This document shows positions 17,618 through 26,515 of a stretch of 64,000 nucleotides of DNA, piece after piece. The notes under the pieces are model-generated. The model did not search any database. It saw only the letters and a program-made list of their open reading frames with translations, and was not told where the DNA came from. This DNA is from CAIYRG01 sp963747255. GTDB lineage: Bacteria > Pseudomonadota > Alphaproteobacteria > Micropepsales > Micropepsaceae. The number at the start of each line of letters is the position of its first letter. The first letter of the stretch is position 1. Where the stretch lies: assembly GCA_963747255.1 (NCBI GenBank), contig CAVVEG010000017.1, positions 372,001 through 436,000 of the forward strand, in the 5' to 3' direction. Made by a program: the position numbers and the translations under genes.

Positions 17618-18778
17618 ATGAGCAATTTACGATCTGCAACCCCGGTCAGAGGCAACCGTCAGACGCGCCAGGCGTCGGTGACCGGAACGGCCATTGCCGG
17701 TGCGCTGCCGATGCCAATTCTGGTGATCGGACCGACCGATGAACTGGTTTACGCCAATCAGGCGGCGGAGCAATTTTTCGCCATGGGCGTTGGTCTGCTG
17801 CTGAAGCACCGGCTTGGCGATCTTGTACCTTTCGGATCTCCGCTGCTGGAACTCGTCAGCCAGACCCGGGAGAGGGGCGCCTCCATCGGTGAGCGCAATG
17901 TCGATCTTTCCAATCCCAAACTCGGCGAACGGATCGCCGATATCAGCCTGACGCCGTCCGATGACGGGACGGTGATTCTTCTGCTGCAGGAGCGAAGCCT
18001 CGCACAGCGGATCGATCGTCAGCTCCTCTATCGTGGCGCGGCGCGCTCCATGAGCGGAATGGCGGCGGTTCTGGCCCATGAGATCAAGAACCCGCTGGCC
18101 GGAATCAGGGGCGCGGCACAGCTTCTCGAAGACGCGGTTCCCTCCGAGGACCGGGCACTCACGCAGCTGATCTGCAATGAGGCGGACCGGATCCGTGACC
18201 TGATCGACCGGATGGAATCCTTTGGCGATGCGAAGGCGCTGGGCCGCAAGCCGGTGAACATCCATGAGGTGCTCGACCGCGTGAAACGCGTGGCGCAGAC
18301 CAGTTTCGGGCGCAATCTCCGGATCGTGGAAGCCTTCGATCCATCCCTTCCACCCGTCCTGGGTGACCGGGACAGCCTGATACAGGCGTTCATGAATATC
18401 GTTCGCAACGCGGCCGATGCCGCGCCAGCCGAAGCGGGCGAGATCGTGCTCACCAGCGCCTATCGGCCGGGTGTCAAAATCGCCACTCCGGTTGCGGGAA
18501 ACGAGAAGAACCAGCGCGTCAGTCTGCCTCTGGAAGTCACGGTGCGCGACAACGGCGGGGGAATTCCGCAGGATCTTCTGCCCTATATCTTTGATCCTTT
18601 CATCACCACGAAATCGCATGGCTCCGGTCTGGGATTGGCGCTTGTGGCCAAAATTGTCGGGGACCATGGCGGTGTCATTGAATGCGAATCGCAGCCACGG
18701 CGGACCTTGTTCCGTGTGCTGTTGCCCGTCGCATCGCTGAAATCAGCCAACCCCGAATCCGGAAGCGCTCATGCCTGA
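17618..18778 (+). CDS. ntrB: nitrogen regulation sensor histidine kinase NtrB (GlnL)
   Basis: 386 residues. A PAS domain (residues about 30-130) is followed by the H-box MAAVLAHEIKNPLAGIRGAAQLLE with the phospho-accepting His, then the N-box FMNIVRNAADAAP, DNGGGIP and GSGLGLALVAKIVGDHGG ATP-binding elements. No membrane helix: cytosolic, controlled by PII proteins in known systems. It phosphorylates NtrC when nitrogen is low. The 3' end overlaps ntrC by eight bases. In many alphaproteobacteria dusB (nifR3) precedes ntrB; here the upstream gene is the divergent ispDF and no dusB is present. Confidence 0.95.
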   Translation: MSNLRSATPVRGNRQTRQASVTGTAIAGALPMPILVIGPTDELVYANQAAEQFFAMGVGLLLKHRLGDLVPFGSPLLELVSQTRERGASIGERNVDLSNPKLGERIADISLTPSDDGTVILLLQERSLAQRIDRQLLYRGAARSMSGMAAVLAHEIKNPLAGIRGAAQLLEDAVPSEDRALTQLICNEADRIRDLIDRMESFGDAKALGRKPVNIHEVLDRVKRVAQTSFGRNLRIVEAFDPSLPPVLGDRDSLIQAFMNIVRNAADAAPAEAGEIVLTSAYRPGVKIATPVAGNEKNQRVSLPLEVTVRDNGGGIPQDLLPYIFDPFITTKSHGSGLGLALVAKIVGDHGGVIECESQPRRTLFRVLLPVASLKSANPESGSAHA

Positions 18779-20213
18779 GGGTACAATTCTCGTTTGTGAC
18801 GATGATGCCGCGATCCGGACCGTGCTGAATCAGGCGCTGGGCCGCGCAGGCTACGAAGTCCGGACCGCCGCAAATGCAGCGGGGCTCTGGCGCTGGGTTT
18901 CCCAGGGCGATGGCAACCTCGTCATAACCGATGTCGTGCTGCCGGATGAAAACGCCTTCGATCTGCTGCCGCGGATCAAGCGACTGCGGCCTGATTTGCC
19001 GGTCGTGGTCATGAGCGCGCAAAACAATATTCTCACCGCGATCACCGCCGCCGAACGCGGGGCTTACGAATATCTGCCCAAGCCCTTTGATCTGAAGGAA
19101 TTGACCGCCATTGTTCAGCGCGCGCTTTCCGCTCCGGCGCGAAAGCAGATTGCGCCCGAACCGGCCCAGAGCGACGACCGGCTGCCGCTGATCGGCCGTT
19201 CGCCGGCAATGCAGGAAATTTACCGTATCATTGCACGCCTGACGCAGGCGGACCTGACGGTGATGATCTCAGGCGAATCCGGCACCGGAAAGGAACTGGT
19301 TGCGCGCGCGCTGCACGATTACGGCAAGCGCCGCAACGGAAGCTTCGTCGCGGTCAACATGGCGGCCATCCCCAAAGAACTGATCGAAAGCGAATTGTTC
19401 GGACATGAACGCGGCGCATTCACCGGCGCCACCGGGCGCGGGGTGGGCCGCTTCGAGCAGGCGGAGGGAGGAACGCTCTTTCTCGATGAAATCGGCGATA
19501 TGCCGCTGGAAGCGCAAACCCGATTGCTCCGTGTCCTTCAACAGGGCGAATATACCACCGTCGGCGGGCGCACCCCGATCAAGACCGATGTCCGCATCAT
19601 CGCCGCCACCAATCGCGATCTTAGGCAACTGATCCAGCAGGGCCTGTTCCGTGAGGATCTCTACTATCGGCTGAATGTCGTGCCCCTGCGCTTGCCGCCG
19701 CTGCGCGAAAGGCGGGAAGATATTCCCGATCTGGTGCGCCATTTTCTGCGCAAAGCCGAAAGCAGCGGACTGCCGTCAAAGCGGCTGGAACCCGAAGCCA
19801 TCGAGCGGCTCAAGCTGTACAGCTGGCCCGGAAATGTGCGCGAACTGGAAAACCTTGTCCGCCGGCTCGTCGTGCTGAACCCGGATGAAGTGATCACCGA
19901 AGGTGCGGTCGCCGTAGAGCTCGCCGGCTGGGAGCCAAGGAGCGCCCCGGAAGAAAATGACACGAGCCTTTCCTCTGCGGTCGAGCGGCATCTTAATTCC
20001 CATTTCGCGGAATATGGCGACGGTCTCCCGCCGCCGGGCCTTTACGACCGGGTCCTGCACGATGTCGAGCGGCCGCTGATCGCGATTGCTCTCGCCGCAT
20101 GCCGTGGCAATCAGATACGGGCGGCGCAGTTGCTCGGGCTCAATCGCAACACCCTGCGCAAGAAGATCCGCGATCTCGGGGTCGAACTCACCCGAGGCAT
20201 GAAGATCTCCTGA
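18771..20213 (+). CDS. ntrC: nitrogen regulation response regulator NtrC (GlnG)
   Basis: 480 residues. Receiver domain with the acidic pocket (VCDDD) and phospho-acceptor Asp in LVITDVVLPDE; AAA+ domain with GESGTGKE Walker A, GAFTGA (contact with sigma-54) and LFLDEIGDMP Walker B; C-terminal Fis-type HTH (NQIRAAQLLGLNRNTLRKKIRDLGV). A complete, functional-looking sigma-54 activator. It is followed by the IS1595-type element, which separates it from ntrY. Confidence 0.96.
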   Translation: MPEGTILVCDDDAAIRTVLNQALGRAGYEVRTAANAAGLWRWVSQGDGNLVITDVVLPDENAFDLLPRIKRLRPDLPVVVMSAQNNILTAITAAERGAYEYLPKPFDLKELTAIVQRALSAPARKQIAPEPAQSDDRLPLIGRSPAMQEIYRIIARLTQADLTVMISGESGTGKELVARALHDYGKRRNGSFVAVNMAAIPKELIESELFGHERGAFTGATGRGVGRFEQAEGGTLFLDEIGDMPLEAQTRLLRVLQQGEYTTVGGRTPIKTDVRIIAATNRDLRQLIQQGLFREDLYYRLNVVPLRLPPLRERREDIPDLVRHFLRKAESSGLPSKRLEPEAIERLKLYSWPGNVRELENLVRRLVVLNPDEVITEGAVAVELAGWEPRSAPEENDTSLSSAVERHLNSHFAEYGDGLPPPGLYDRVLHDVERPLIAIALAACRGNQIRAAQLLGLNRNTLRKKIRDLGVELTRGMKIS

Positions 20214-20266
20214 AACTTCATCGCCTGCCATAGCCTCCATTGGCCGCGTCCCGTCCTGCGGTATTG

Positions 20267-20274
20267 CACAATTG
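20267..20274. repeat. target site duplication (left), CACAATTG
   Basis: 8 bp identical to 22792-22799, directly outside the left inverted repeat. The length matches the duplication typical of IS1595 transposition. Confidence 0.88.
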
Positions 20275-20299
20275 CCGCATTATGTAGTTTACACCACAG
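20275..20299. repeat. terminal inverted repeat, left end of the IS1595 element
   Basis: Starts CCGCATTATG and contains TAGTT then ACACCACA. It aligns with the reverse complement of 22767-22791 with three mismatches over 25 bases (positions 10, 16 and 25). Confidence 0.88.
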
Positions 20300-20457
20300 A
20301 CACAACATCTATACTCCACTGACCTTGGCAAGGTTGTGCGGTCTAAATCGGTGAGAAGCTACGTGATGCGGGTCCCAAACCGTCGAAAGGAACGGAAATG
20401 GACCCGAAGGCAAAAAATACAGACAAGCTATATCTAAAAGACGGAACCTACTTTCTT

Positions 20458-21538
20458 TCAGCGCCTGTTACGCTTGGTTCCGCGAACTGGAAGGAGGTTG
20501 TGCGAGCCGCATTTTGCACAGACCAGAATAAGTCTGTTCTCGACTGCAAAGCTCTCCCTGACGGTATCGGAGGACATACCATCGGCCAAAACTTGGCCGC
20601 ACCCAATCTTGCCGCAGATGAGATCGTCAAATTCGTTTCCAGTGAAGAACGGGTTAATACCTCTGAAGATGCTAAAGTCCTCGGAGGGGGTGACGACCTT
20701 GAGTCGGATTCGCCGTCGGGTGGCAAACCTCTTGGTGTCCGGGGTACCCCTCTCCATAGAGAAGGCAAAATCATCAATGACCATCTCAGGGAGACTGGGA
20801 GTCGGCGGCCAATCGATGCTGTTTGGTTGGAGTGGCCAGATTTGAATGAAGCGACGAATGAAGGGGCTACGCAGAACGGGCGGATAGTCAACCCGAGCGT
20901 AAACGATGTGAGCGAAGCAGCGTCCGAACCCAATCGAAAGGGTCGCTACGTTTTTGGGCCGAGCCATAGCTTCTACGGCTTCGCCAGGTTTCAAAAACGA
21001 AGCACTCGTCGAAAAAAAGTGAAATGACGCGCTCCATTTCCCGCGTGGAATCGGGCGCAAGTGAAATCCGCAGGGAATCTGGAATAGCAAAGGATTCCCG
21101 AAACGCTGCACGTTCTGACTGAAGCGTTGCTTGCGCCTCCAAATCTTTGCCGTCTGCGACAAAAAACTTGAGTGTTAGCCATCGCACGATTACGGCCAGA
21201 TCGGCGGGTCTGATTACGTGCCGATCTCCCTTAACAAGTTTCTTCAATGCAGGCGCTGCCGCAGTTTCGAGTAGCGATCCCCATTCATTATTACATCGGT
21301 CACAAAGGACTGACATTGTTGCGCTGGTTGATCTCCGCCCCTTAATGAGGTGTTCGCGCACCGCAAAAACAACCTCATCTGTCGTGGGATGCCTGACATA
21401 CCTTCCAAACCTTTGCGTTGTGCCTCTGCCCTGCTTTCCAAGCAGCGGGGCCATCCATTCGGGCCATAGATGCTCGGCGGTAATCGGACTGCCACCACAA
21501 AAGATGCAAAACCGTTGCGGTTTTGGCATACTGTCCAT
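20458..21538 (-). pseudogene. HNH-type protein with C-terminal zinc ribbon, passenger of the IS1595 element (frameshifted)
   Basis: The N-terminal half (from 21538 or the ATG at 21529) reads CIFCGGSPITAEHLWPEWM ... VLCDRCNNEWGSLLE, a CxxC-EH-CxxCNxEW pattern of HNH-like nucleases. Near 21000 the frame breaks in a run of five T; removing one T joins DECFV to LKPGEAVEAMARPKNV. The second half then reads LSIGFGRCFAHIVYAR, IQIWPLQPNSIDWPP, and a zinc ribbon with ICGKIGCGQVLADG ... LVCAKCGSHNLL. The plus-strand frame over the same DNA is a shadow. Passenger of the element; nuclease activity is inferred, not shown. The frameshift may be real or a sequencing error. Confidence 0.6.
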
Positions 21539-21540
21539 CC

Positions 21541-21678
21541 ATGAAGGACTCAGATCGGTACAATGCTGAAGAAACTGAGCAACGCTTGCGCAAAATCATG
21601 CGCGGCGCGTTCTCCGGTCCGCCAGACTCAGTTGAAGGATATTCCGACAAGAGCGGGAAAGTCGCGCAAAGCGGCTAA
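21541..21678 (+). CDS. small TPPxxLKD-type passenger protein (frameshift-altered)
   Basis: ATG at 21541 gives MKDSDRYNAEETEQRLRKIM then RGAFSGPP, after which the frame is lost. Dropping one base near 21623 continues as TQLKDIPTRAGKSRKAAKKSSG. The style (acidic Glu-rich start, one helix, GPP/TPP, basic tail) resembles short proteins I recall beside transposases in alphaproteobacteria. It is divergent from the HNH gene and convergent with the transposase. A similar gene is in the second element (31641-31811). Function unknown. The original end of the shifted frame is uncertain. Confidence 0.45.
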   Translation: MKDSDRYNAEETEQRLRKIMRGAFSGPPDSVEGYSDKSGKVAQSG

Positions 21679-21748
21679 GAAGAGTTCGGGCTTCTTCTTC
21701 TGTCGCCAAATCGAAAACGCGCGCGCCGACGCCTTAAATGATTTGGAT

Positions 21749-22726
21749 TTAGTGAGGTTGATGATAGGTCAGGCGCTTACCCTCTGCGCCCCTGACCGCC
21801 TCCAAAGTCCGCGCTTCATCAGTCCAGCCAAGGGCTGTGCGGCGATTGTAACGAAAATCAAACTCGGCGAGGTAACGGTGCAGGTGCTTCTCGCCACAGT
21901 GCTGGTAAACGCCTTTCATGCCGCGCTTGAAGACTGAAAAGAAGCCTTCAACTGTGTTGGTTGTGACCAGCGGCCATTCGATACCGCCTGATTCGCCACC
22001 CTTGCGAACGTATTCTTTCGCCGCAGTGATTGACGGTCTCATGCGCAGCGAACGTCTTGCTGGAACCGACATAGAGTTTGCTTTCATCGGTATGCAGACG
22101 CAATTCCTTGGCGATGTTCTCGCGTACAATCTTGGCGACTGTCGCCTTGTCAGCTGCGTGGAACATGGAATGAGCGGGCCTTGCCGCCACGCTCAACCAG
22201 CGTCACGACAACGCGTTTGTTGTGGTGGCTCTTGCTCTTGTAACGGTAGGGCTTGCCGCTGCGATGTTCTTGTCCGGCTGACGTTCCCGGATTTGCCGAT
22301 GTAAGTTTCATCGACTTCTACGACCTTGCCTTCGCCACCAAGCGGCGGAAGGTCCAGAGAGCCAGTCCGCATGGCTTCCATAACCCGGTGGTGCAAGAAC
22401 CATGCTGTTGTGTACTGGCAGCCGAGGGCGCGATGCAGTTGATGGGCCGAAAAGCCTTTCTTGGATGACGCGCCAAGCCAGAACGCCATGGCCCACTGTG
22501 TGAGCTTGGCGTGGCTCCGCTCCATGACGGTGCCGGTCATAACCGTGAAGTCGCGACGGCATTCCTTTTCGCCGCAGCGATAGCGCCCGGGTTTCTTGGT
22601 CTTGTAGTGTTTAAGGCTTCCGCAGGTCGGGCAGACCGGGCCATCGGGCCAGCGTGCGTTCTCGAACCACTCACGCGCCGCTTCTTCATCATGGAAGCGT
22701 TTATCTTTGAATACGTTAGTGCCCAT
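21749..22726 (-). pseudogene. IS1595-family transposase (at least three frameshifts)
   Basis: Read in pieces from 22726: FKDKRFHDEEAAREWFENARW and a zinc ribbon (GPVCPTCG ... YRCGEKECRRDF), VVEVDETYIGK (first catalytic Asp), then after a shift near 22270 GKPYRYKSKSHHNKRVVVTLVERGG, after another near 22165 LRLHTDESKLYVG (second Asp), and after a third near 22030 TVEGFFSVFKRGMKGVYQHCGEKHLHRYLAEFDFRYN. Together this is a complete ISXO2/IS1595 DDE domain. The C-terminus is GAEGKRLTYHQPH. All sequence needed for a functional transposase is still present apart from the shifts. Confidence 0.85.
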
Positions 22727-22766
22727 CGGCAACCCCTGTAATTGCCGAATACTACCTTTAGTGGGC

Positions 22767-22791
22767 TTGTGGTGTCAACTATATAATGCGG
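22767..22791. repeat. terminal inverted repeat, right end of the IS1595 element
   Basis: Reverse complement starts CCGCATTATATAGTTGACAC and matches the left end at 22 of 25 positions. It is followed directly by the second CACAATTG duplication. Confidence 0.88.
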
Positions 22792-22799
22792 CACAATTG
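22792..22799. repeat. target site duplication (right), CACAATTG
   Basis: 8 bp identical to 20267-20274, directly outside the right inverted repeat. Confidence 0.88.
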
Positions 22800-22875
22800 C
22801 AACATCCTGTGTCTTTGCTACACTGTCCGGCTCTCGTCGCATTAACGATCTGTCCGAAAAGGCCATTTTTGCCCC

Positions 22876-25134
22876 ATGCTTTTCAGCACCACGTTTCAGG
22901 CGCACGCATTCGGGCGAGGATTTCAGCTTCTCAATGCCGTTTCGCGCTCGTCGCTGATCGCGCTCGCGGTCGCAGCCGCAGCGCTGGTTTCGGGTGCCCT
23001 GACTTATCTGACCCTCCCCGGAATCACGGCCTATAACCCCAAACCCACCGTCGTCGTTGTTCTGATCCTCGTCGATCTGTCACTGGTCTTGACGCTGGGC
23101 GGCCTGATCGCCTGGCGGTTGACCAGCCTGTGGATCGAGCGAAAAAGCGGCGCCGCCGGATCGAAGCTGCATATACGCCTGGTGGTGATGTTTTCGGCCA
23201 TCGCGGCTGTGCCGGCGATCCTCGTCGCGGTGTTTGCCGCGGTCTCGCTCAATCTCGGCATCGAGGCCTGGTTTTCCGAACGCGTGCAGACCGCACTGAC
23301 GAATTCCGTCAGCGTCGCGGATGCCTATGTGGAAGAACACAAGCAGGTCATACGCGGCGACATTCTCGCCATGGCGTTCGACCTGAACCGGGCGGCGCCG
23401 CTGGTTCAGGGCGACCAGAAGCGGATCGTCGAAATTCTGGAGACGGAAGCGAAGATCCGGGCCCTGCCGGCTGTGTATGTCATTGATTCCAGCGGACGCA
23501 CGCTGGCCAGCGCCAAACTGCCCTATATGCCGGACCGTAGCCCGGTCACCACGGCCCAGCTGGAACAGGCCAAATCCGGCCAGGTGATCGTGCTGACCGA
23601 TCCCAGCGAAAAGGCGGTGTCCGCACTGGTTCGGCTGGACGCATTCATCGATGCCTATCTCCTCGTCAACCGGCCGGTCGATCCCCAGGTTCTGGCGCGC
23701 CAGCAGGGGACGCATGACGCCGTCTCCGAATATCAGCGGCTGAATCAGAACCGCTCGCAAATTCAGCTGACTTTCGCCGCCCTCTACATCGTCGTTGCGA
23801 TGTTGATTCTTCTTGCCGCAGTCTGGCTCGGCCTTTGGGCTGCCAGCCGCATTGTGCGTCCGATCGGACGGCTCGCGGGCGCCGCCGAACGCGTGAGCCA
23901 GGGCGATCTGCGCGTGCGGGTGGCCGTCGGCAAGGATGACGATGAGATCAGCGCGTTGTCCGAAACCTTCAACCACATGACCTCGGAACTGGATGCACGC
24001 CGCCAGGAACTGATGGACGCCAATCTTCAGCTCGATTCGCGCCGCCGATTTACCGAAGCCATGCTGGCGGGCGTTTCTGCCGGCGTTGTCGGCCTGGATA
24101 ATGAAGGCCGGGTCACGCTGATAAACCGGACGGCGTCACGGCTACTGGGCATAAAGCCTGAGGATGTCGAGACCCGCCATTATTCCGAATGCATGCCGGA
24201 ACTGGCCTCGCTGATCCGTCGCGCAATCCATGAAGGGGCGCCCAAAGCCGCCGCACAGGTGGATGTCCGCCGCCGCGGCGCGCTGCGTCACCTCAATGTG
24301 CAGGTCTCGAGCGAAGGCGCCAGCCACGGTTTTGTCGTCACCTTCGATGACATCACGGATCTCGTTTCGGCACAGCGCACTGCTGCATGGGCCGACGTCG
24401 CCCGCCGCATTGCCCATGAAATCAAGAACCCGCTTACGCCGATTCAGTTATCCGCGGAAAGGCTGAAGCGGAAATATTCCCGTGAGGTTTCCACAGAGCC
24501 CGACGTCTTCGCGCAATGCACCGACACCATCATCCGGCAGGTTGGCGATATCGGCCGCATGGTGGACGAGTTCTCCTCTTTCGCGCGCATGCCCGTGCCG
24601 GTGATCCGGTCGCAGGATGCGCTGGAACTGGTGCGCCAGGCGGCGTTCCTCCAACGGGTCGCGAGCCCGCAGATCGCCATCGAAATCAATTCGCCGCCCG
24701 GACCTGTGATGCTGGACTGCGACGGCCGCCTGGTCAGTCAGGCGCTTACCAATATCCTGAAAAACGCCACCGAGGCGATCGGCGCGCGCATAACGGCCGG
24801 GAGTCAGGAACCCGGTTGCATAAACATCGATCTTTCGGTCAGGGCCGGGCGGGTTCGCATCGCGGTACACGACAACGGCATCGGACTGCCGAAAGAAAAC
24901 CGGCACAGACTGACCGAGCCCTATGTCACAACGCGGGTCAAGGGAACCGGCCTCGGACTCGCGATCGTACGCAAAATTCTTGAGGACCATGGCGGCGAGT
25001 TGCTGCTGGAAGACGACGAAGTCCGTTCCGGAGAGACTTTCGGGGCGGTTGTGACTTTGGTGTTTCCGCAACGCCGGACGTCTCCGGCAGAGGGTGCAGT
25101 AAATGAGAGTGAACGGGTCGCCGGTTTCGTCTGA
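22876..25134 (+). CDS. ntrY: sensor histidine kinase NtrY
   Basis: 752 residues. N-terminal membrane helices (SLIALAVAAAALVSGALTYL; VVVVLILVDLSLVLTLGGLIAW; a third near residue 90), a periplasmic stretch, another helix near residue 305 (YIVVAMLILLAAVWLGLWAA) followed by HAMP (RIVRPIGRLAGAAERVSQGDLRV), PAS (VSAGVVGLDNEGRVTLINRTASRLLG), H-box VARRIAHEIKNPLTPIQLSAERLK, N-box LTNILKNATEAI, DNGIGLP and GTGLGLAIVRKILEDHGG. Partner of NtrX, linked to nitrogen and redox control in alphaproteobacteria. It now lies behind the IS1595 element, so transcription from ntrBC may be interrupted. Overlaps ntrX by about 32 bases. Confidence 0.95.
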   Translation: MLFSTTFQAHAFGRGFQLLNAVSRSSLIALAVAAAALVSGALTYLTLPGITAYNPKPTVVVVLILVDLSLVLTLGGLIAWRLTSLWIERKSGAAGSKLHIRLVVMFSAIAAVPAILVAVFAAVSLNLGIEAWFSERVQTALTNSVSVADAYVEEHKQVIRGDILAMAFDLNRAAPLVQGDQKRIVEILETEAKIRALPAVYVIDSSGRTLASAKLPYMPDRSPVTTAQLEQAKSGQVIVLTDPSEKAVSALVRLDAFIDAYLLVNRPVDPQVLARQQGTHDAVSEYQRLNQNRSQIQLTFAALYIVVAMLILLAAVWLGLWAASRIVRPIGRLAGAAERVSQGDLRVRVAVGKDDDEISALSETFNHMTSELDARRQELMDANLQLDSRRRFTEAMLAGVSAGVVGLDNEGRVTLINRTASRLLGIKPEDVETRHYSECMPELASLIRRAIHEGAPKAAAQVDVRRRGALRHLNVQVSSEGASHGFVVTFDDITDLVSAQRTAAWADVARRIAHEIKNPLTPIQLSAERLKRKYSREVSTEPDVFAQCTDTIIRQVGDIGRMVDEFSSFARMPVPVIRSQDALELVRQAAFLQRVASPQIAIEINSPPGPVMLDCDGRLVSQALTNILKNATEAIGARITAGSQEPGCINIDLSVRAGRVRIAVHDNGIGLPKENRHRLTEPYVTTRVKGTGLGLAIVRKILEDHGGELLLEDDEVRSGETFGAVVTLVFPQRRTSPAEGAVNESERVAGFV

Positions 25135-26515
25135 AATTCTCGTTGTCGATGACGAGGCCGACATCCGTGAGCTCATGGCAGGGGTCCTCGCCGATGAGGG
25201 ATTCGAAACGCGCGTCGCCTCGGATTCGGATGGGGCACTGAACGCCATCGCACAGCGCCGGCCACATCTCGTGGTGCTCGACGTCTGGCTGCAGGGAAGC
25301 CGGCTCGACGGCATTCAGGTGCTGGATGAGATCACCCGGGATTATCCCGATCTTCCCGTCGTGATCATCAGCGGGCATGGCACCATCGAAACCGCGGTCG
25401 CGGCCATCCGGAAAGGCGCGTACGACTTCATCGAGAAGCCGTTCAAGGCCGACAAGCTGTGTCATACCGTCCGCCGCGCCCTGGAATCGGCGCGGCTGAA
25501 GCGGCAGATCGAGGAACTCAAGCTCAAAGCCGGTGACGATACGGATCTTTGCGGCCAATCGACGGCGATCACGCAGGTGCGTCAGCTTGTGGACAAGATC
25601 GCACCGACCAACAGCCGCGTCCTGATCACCGGCCCGTCCGGATCCGGCAAAGAGGTGACGGCGCGCCTCATCCACACTCTGTCGCGGCGCGCGAACAACG
25701 CCTTTATCGCCGTGAATTGCGCCATGATGTCGCCCGCGCGCATTGAAGACGAGCTGTTCGGAGTCGAGTCGGAGGGCATGCGCAAGGTCGGCCTGCTCGA
25801 ACTGGCGCATGGCGGCACGCTGTATCTCGATGAAGTCGCGGATATGCCGCTTGAGACGCAGGGCAAGATCCTTCGTGTGCTGATCGATCAATCCTTTCAG
25901 CGGGTGGGAGGCTCGACCCGCGTACAGGTCGATGTTCGCGTAATCTCCTCTTCCACATCGGATCTGCGACATGAGATCGAGGCGGGCCGGTTCCGCGAGG
26001 ATCTCTACCACCGCCTCAACGTCGTTCCGGTTCGGGTTCCGTCGCTCGGGGAAAGGCGCGACGACATTCCGCTGCTGGTGGACCATTTCATGAAATGTCT
26101 GTCTGCCGGCTCGGGGCTCGCGGTCCGCGAAGTGTCCGATGAGGCGATGGCCGTGCTGCAGGCCTATAACTGGCCGGGAAATGTGCGCCAGCTGCGCAAT
26201 ATCGTCGAACGCCTGCTGATACTCGCTTCCGACGACGCTGCGGCCGCCATTTCGGCCGACCTGCTGCCGGCCAATTTCAACGGTGTGGCGTCCCCCTGGG
26301 GGCACGGCGGCAAGCCCGATCTCATCATTTCATTGCCCCTGCGCGAAGCCCGCGAAATGTTCGAACGCGATTACCTGCTGGCGCAGATCAACCGCTTTGG
26401 CGGGAATATCTCGCGCACGGCCAGCTTCGTCGGGATGGAGCGCTCGGCGCTGCATCGCAAGCTGAAATCGCTGGGCGTGTCTTCGCCGCGTCTGGATCAG
26501 GTTTTCGACGCGTGA
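25103..26515 (+). CDS. ntrX: response regulator NtrX
   Basis: 470 residues: receiver domain (VDDEADIRELMAG, acceptor Asp in LVVLDVWLQG), AAA+ domain with GPSGSGKE, TLYLDEVADMP, and a C-terminal Fis-like HTH (GNISRTASFVGMERSALHRKLKSLGV). The GAFTGA loop found in NtrC is missing: the stretch reads LFGVESEGMRKVGLLE. This is a known feature of alphaproteobacterial NtrX, so it probably acts without sigma-54. The stop overlaps the GTG of the transaminase gene. Confidence 0.95.
   Translation: MRVNGSPVSSEILVVDDEADIRELMAGVLADEGFETRVASDSDGALNAIAQRRPHLVVLDVWLQGSRLDGIQVLDEITRDYPDLPVVIISGHGTIETAVAAIRKGAYDFIEKPFKADKLCHTVRRALESARLKRQIEELKLKAGDDTDLCGQSTAITQVRQLVDKIAPTNSRVLITGPSGSGKEVTARLIHTLSRRANNAFIAVNCAMMSPARIEDELFGVESEGMRKVGLLELAHGGTLYLDEVADMPLETQGKILRVLIDQSFQRVGGSTRVQVDVRVISSSTSDLRHEIEAGRFREDLYHRLNVVPVRVPSLGERRDDIPLLVDHFMKCLSAGSGLAVREVSDEAMAVLQAYNWPGNVRQLRNIVERLLILASDDAAAAISADLLPANFNGVASPWGHGGKPDLIISLPLREAREMFERDYLLAQINRFGGNISRTASFVGMERSALHRKLKSLGVSSPRLDQVFDA

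Larger units (their letters stand above)
20275..22791. mobile_element. IS1595-family element with passenger genes, complete ends
   Basis: 2,517 bp inserted between ntrC and ntrY. The ends are 25 bp imperfect inverted repeats (22 of 25 identical) starting CCGCATTAT; both sides are flanked by the 8 bp direct repeat CACAATTG, matching the 8 bp target duplication known for IS1595. Contents: a transposase on the minus strand (frameshifted), a small plus-strand protein gene (21541-21678) and a minus-strand HNH/zinc-ribbon gene (frameshifted). Removing the element and one repeat restores ATTGCACAATTGCAAC, a near-palindrome, at the target. Family call from the transposase domain (D-D-E/N type with EGFFSVFKRG). 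Confidence 0.9.

Noticed and set aside
20398..21027. Plus-strand frame of 209 codons with an AAAGGA-like site before its ATG
   Set aside because: The minus strand over the same DNA carries recognisable motifs (IWP...WPP, CxxC zinc ribbon) continuing the HNH gene, so the plus frame is a shadow.
24938..26305. Minus-strand open frame of 455 codons across ntrY and ntrX
   Set aside because: Antisense shadow; His/Arg-rich low-complexity translation and no conserved motif.
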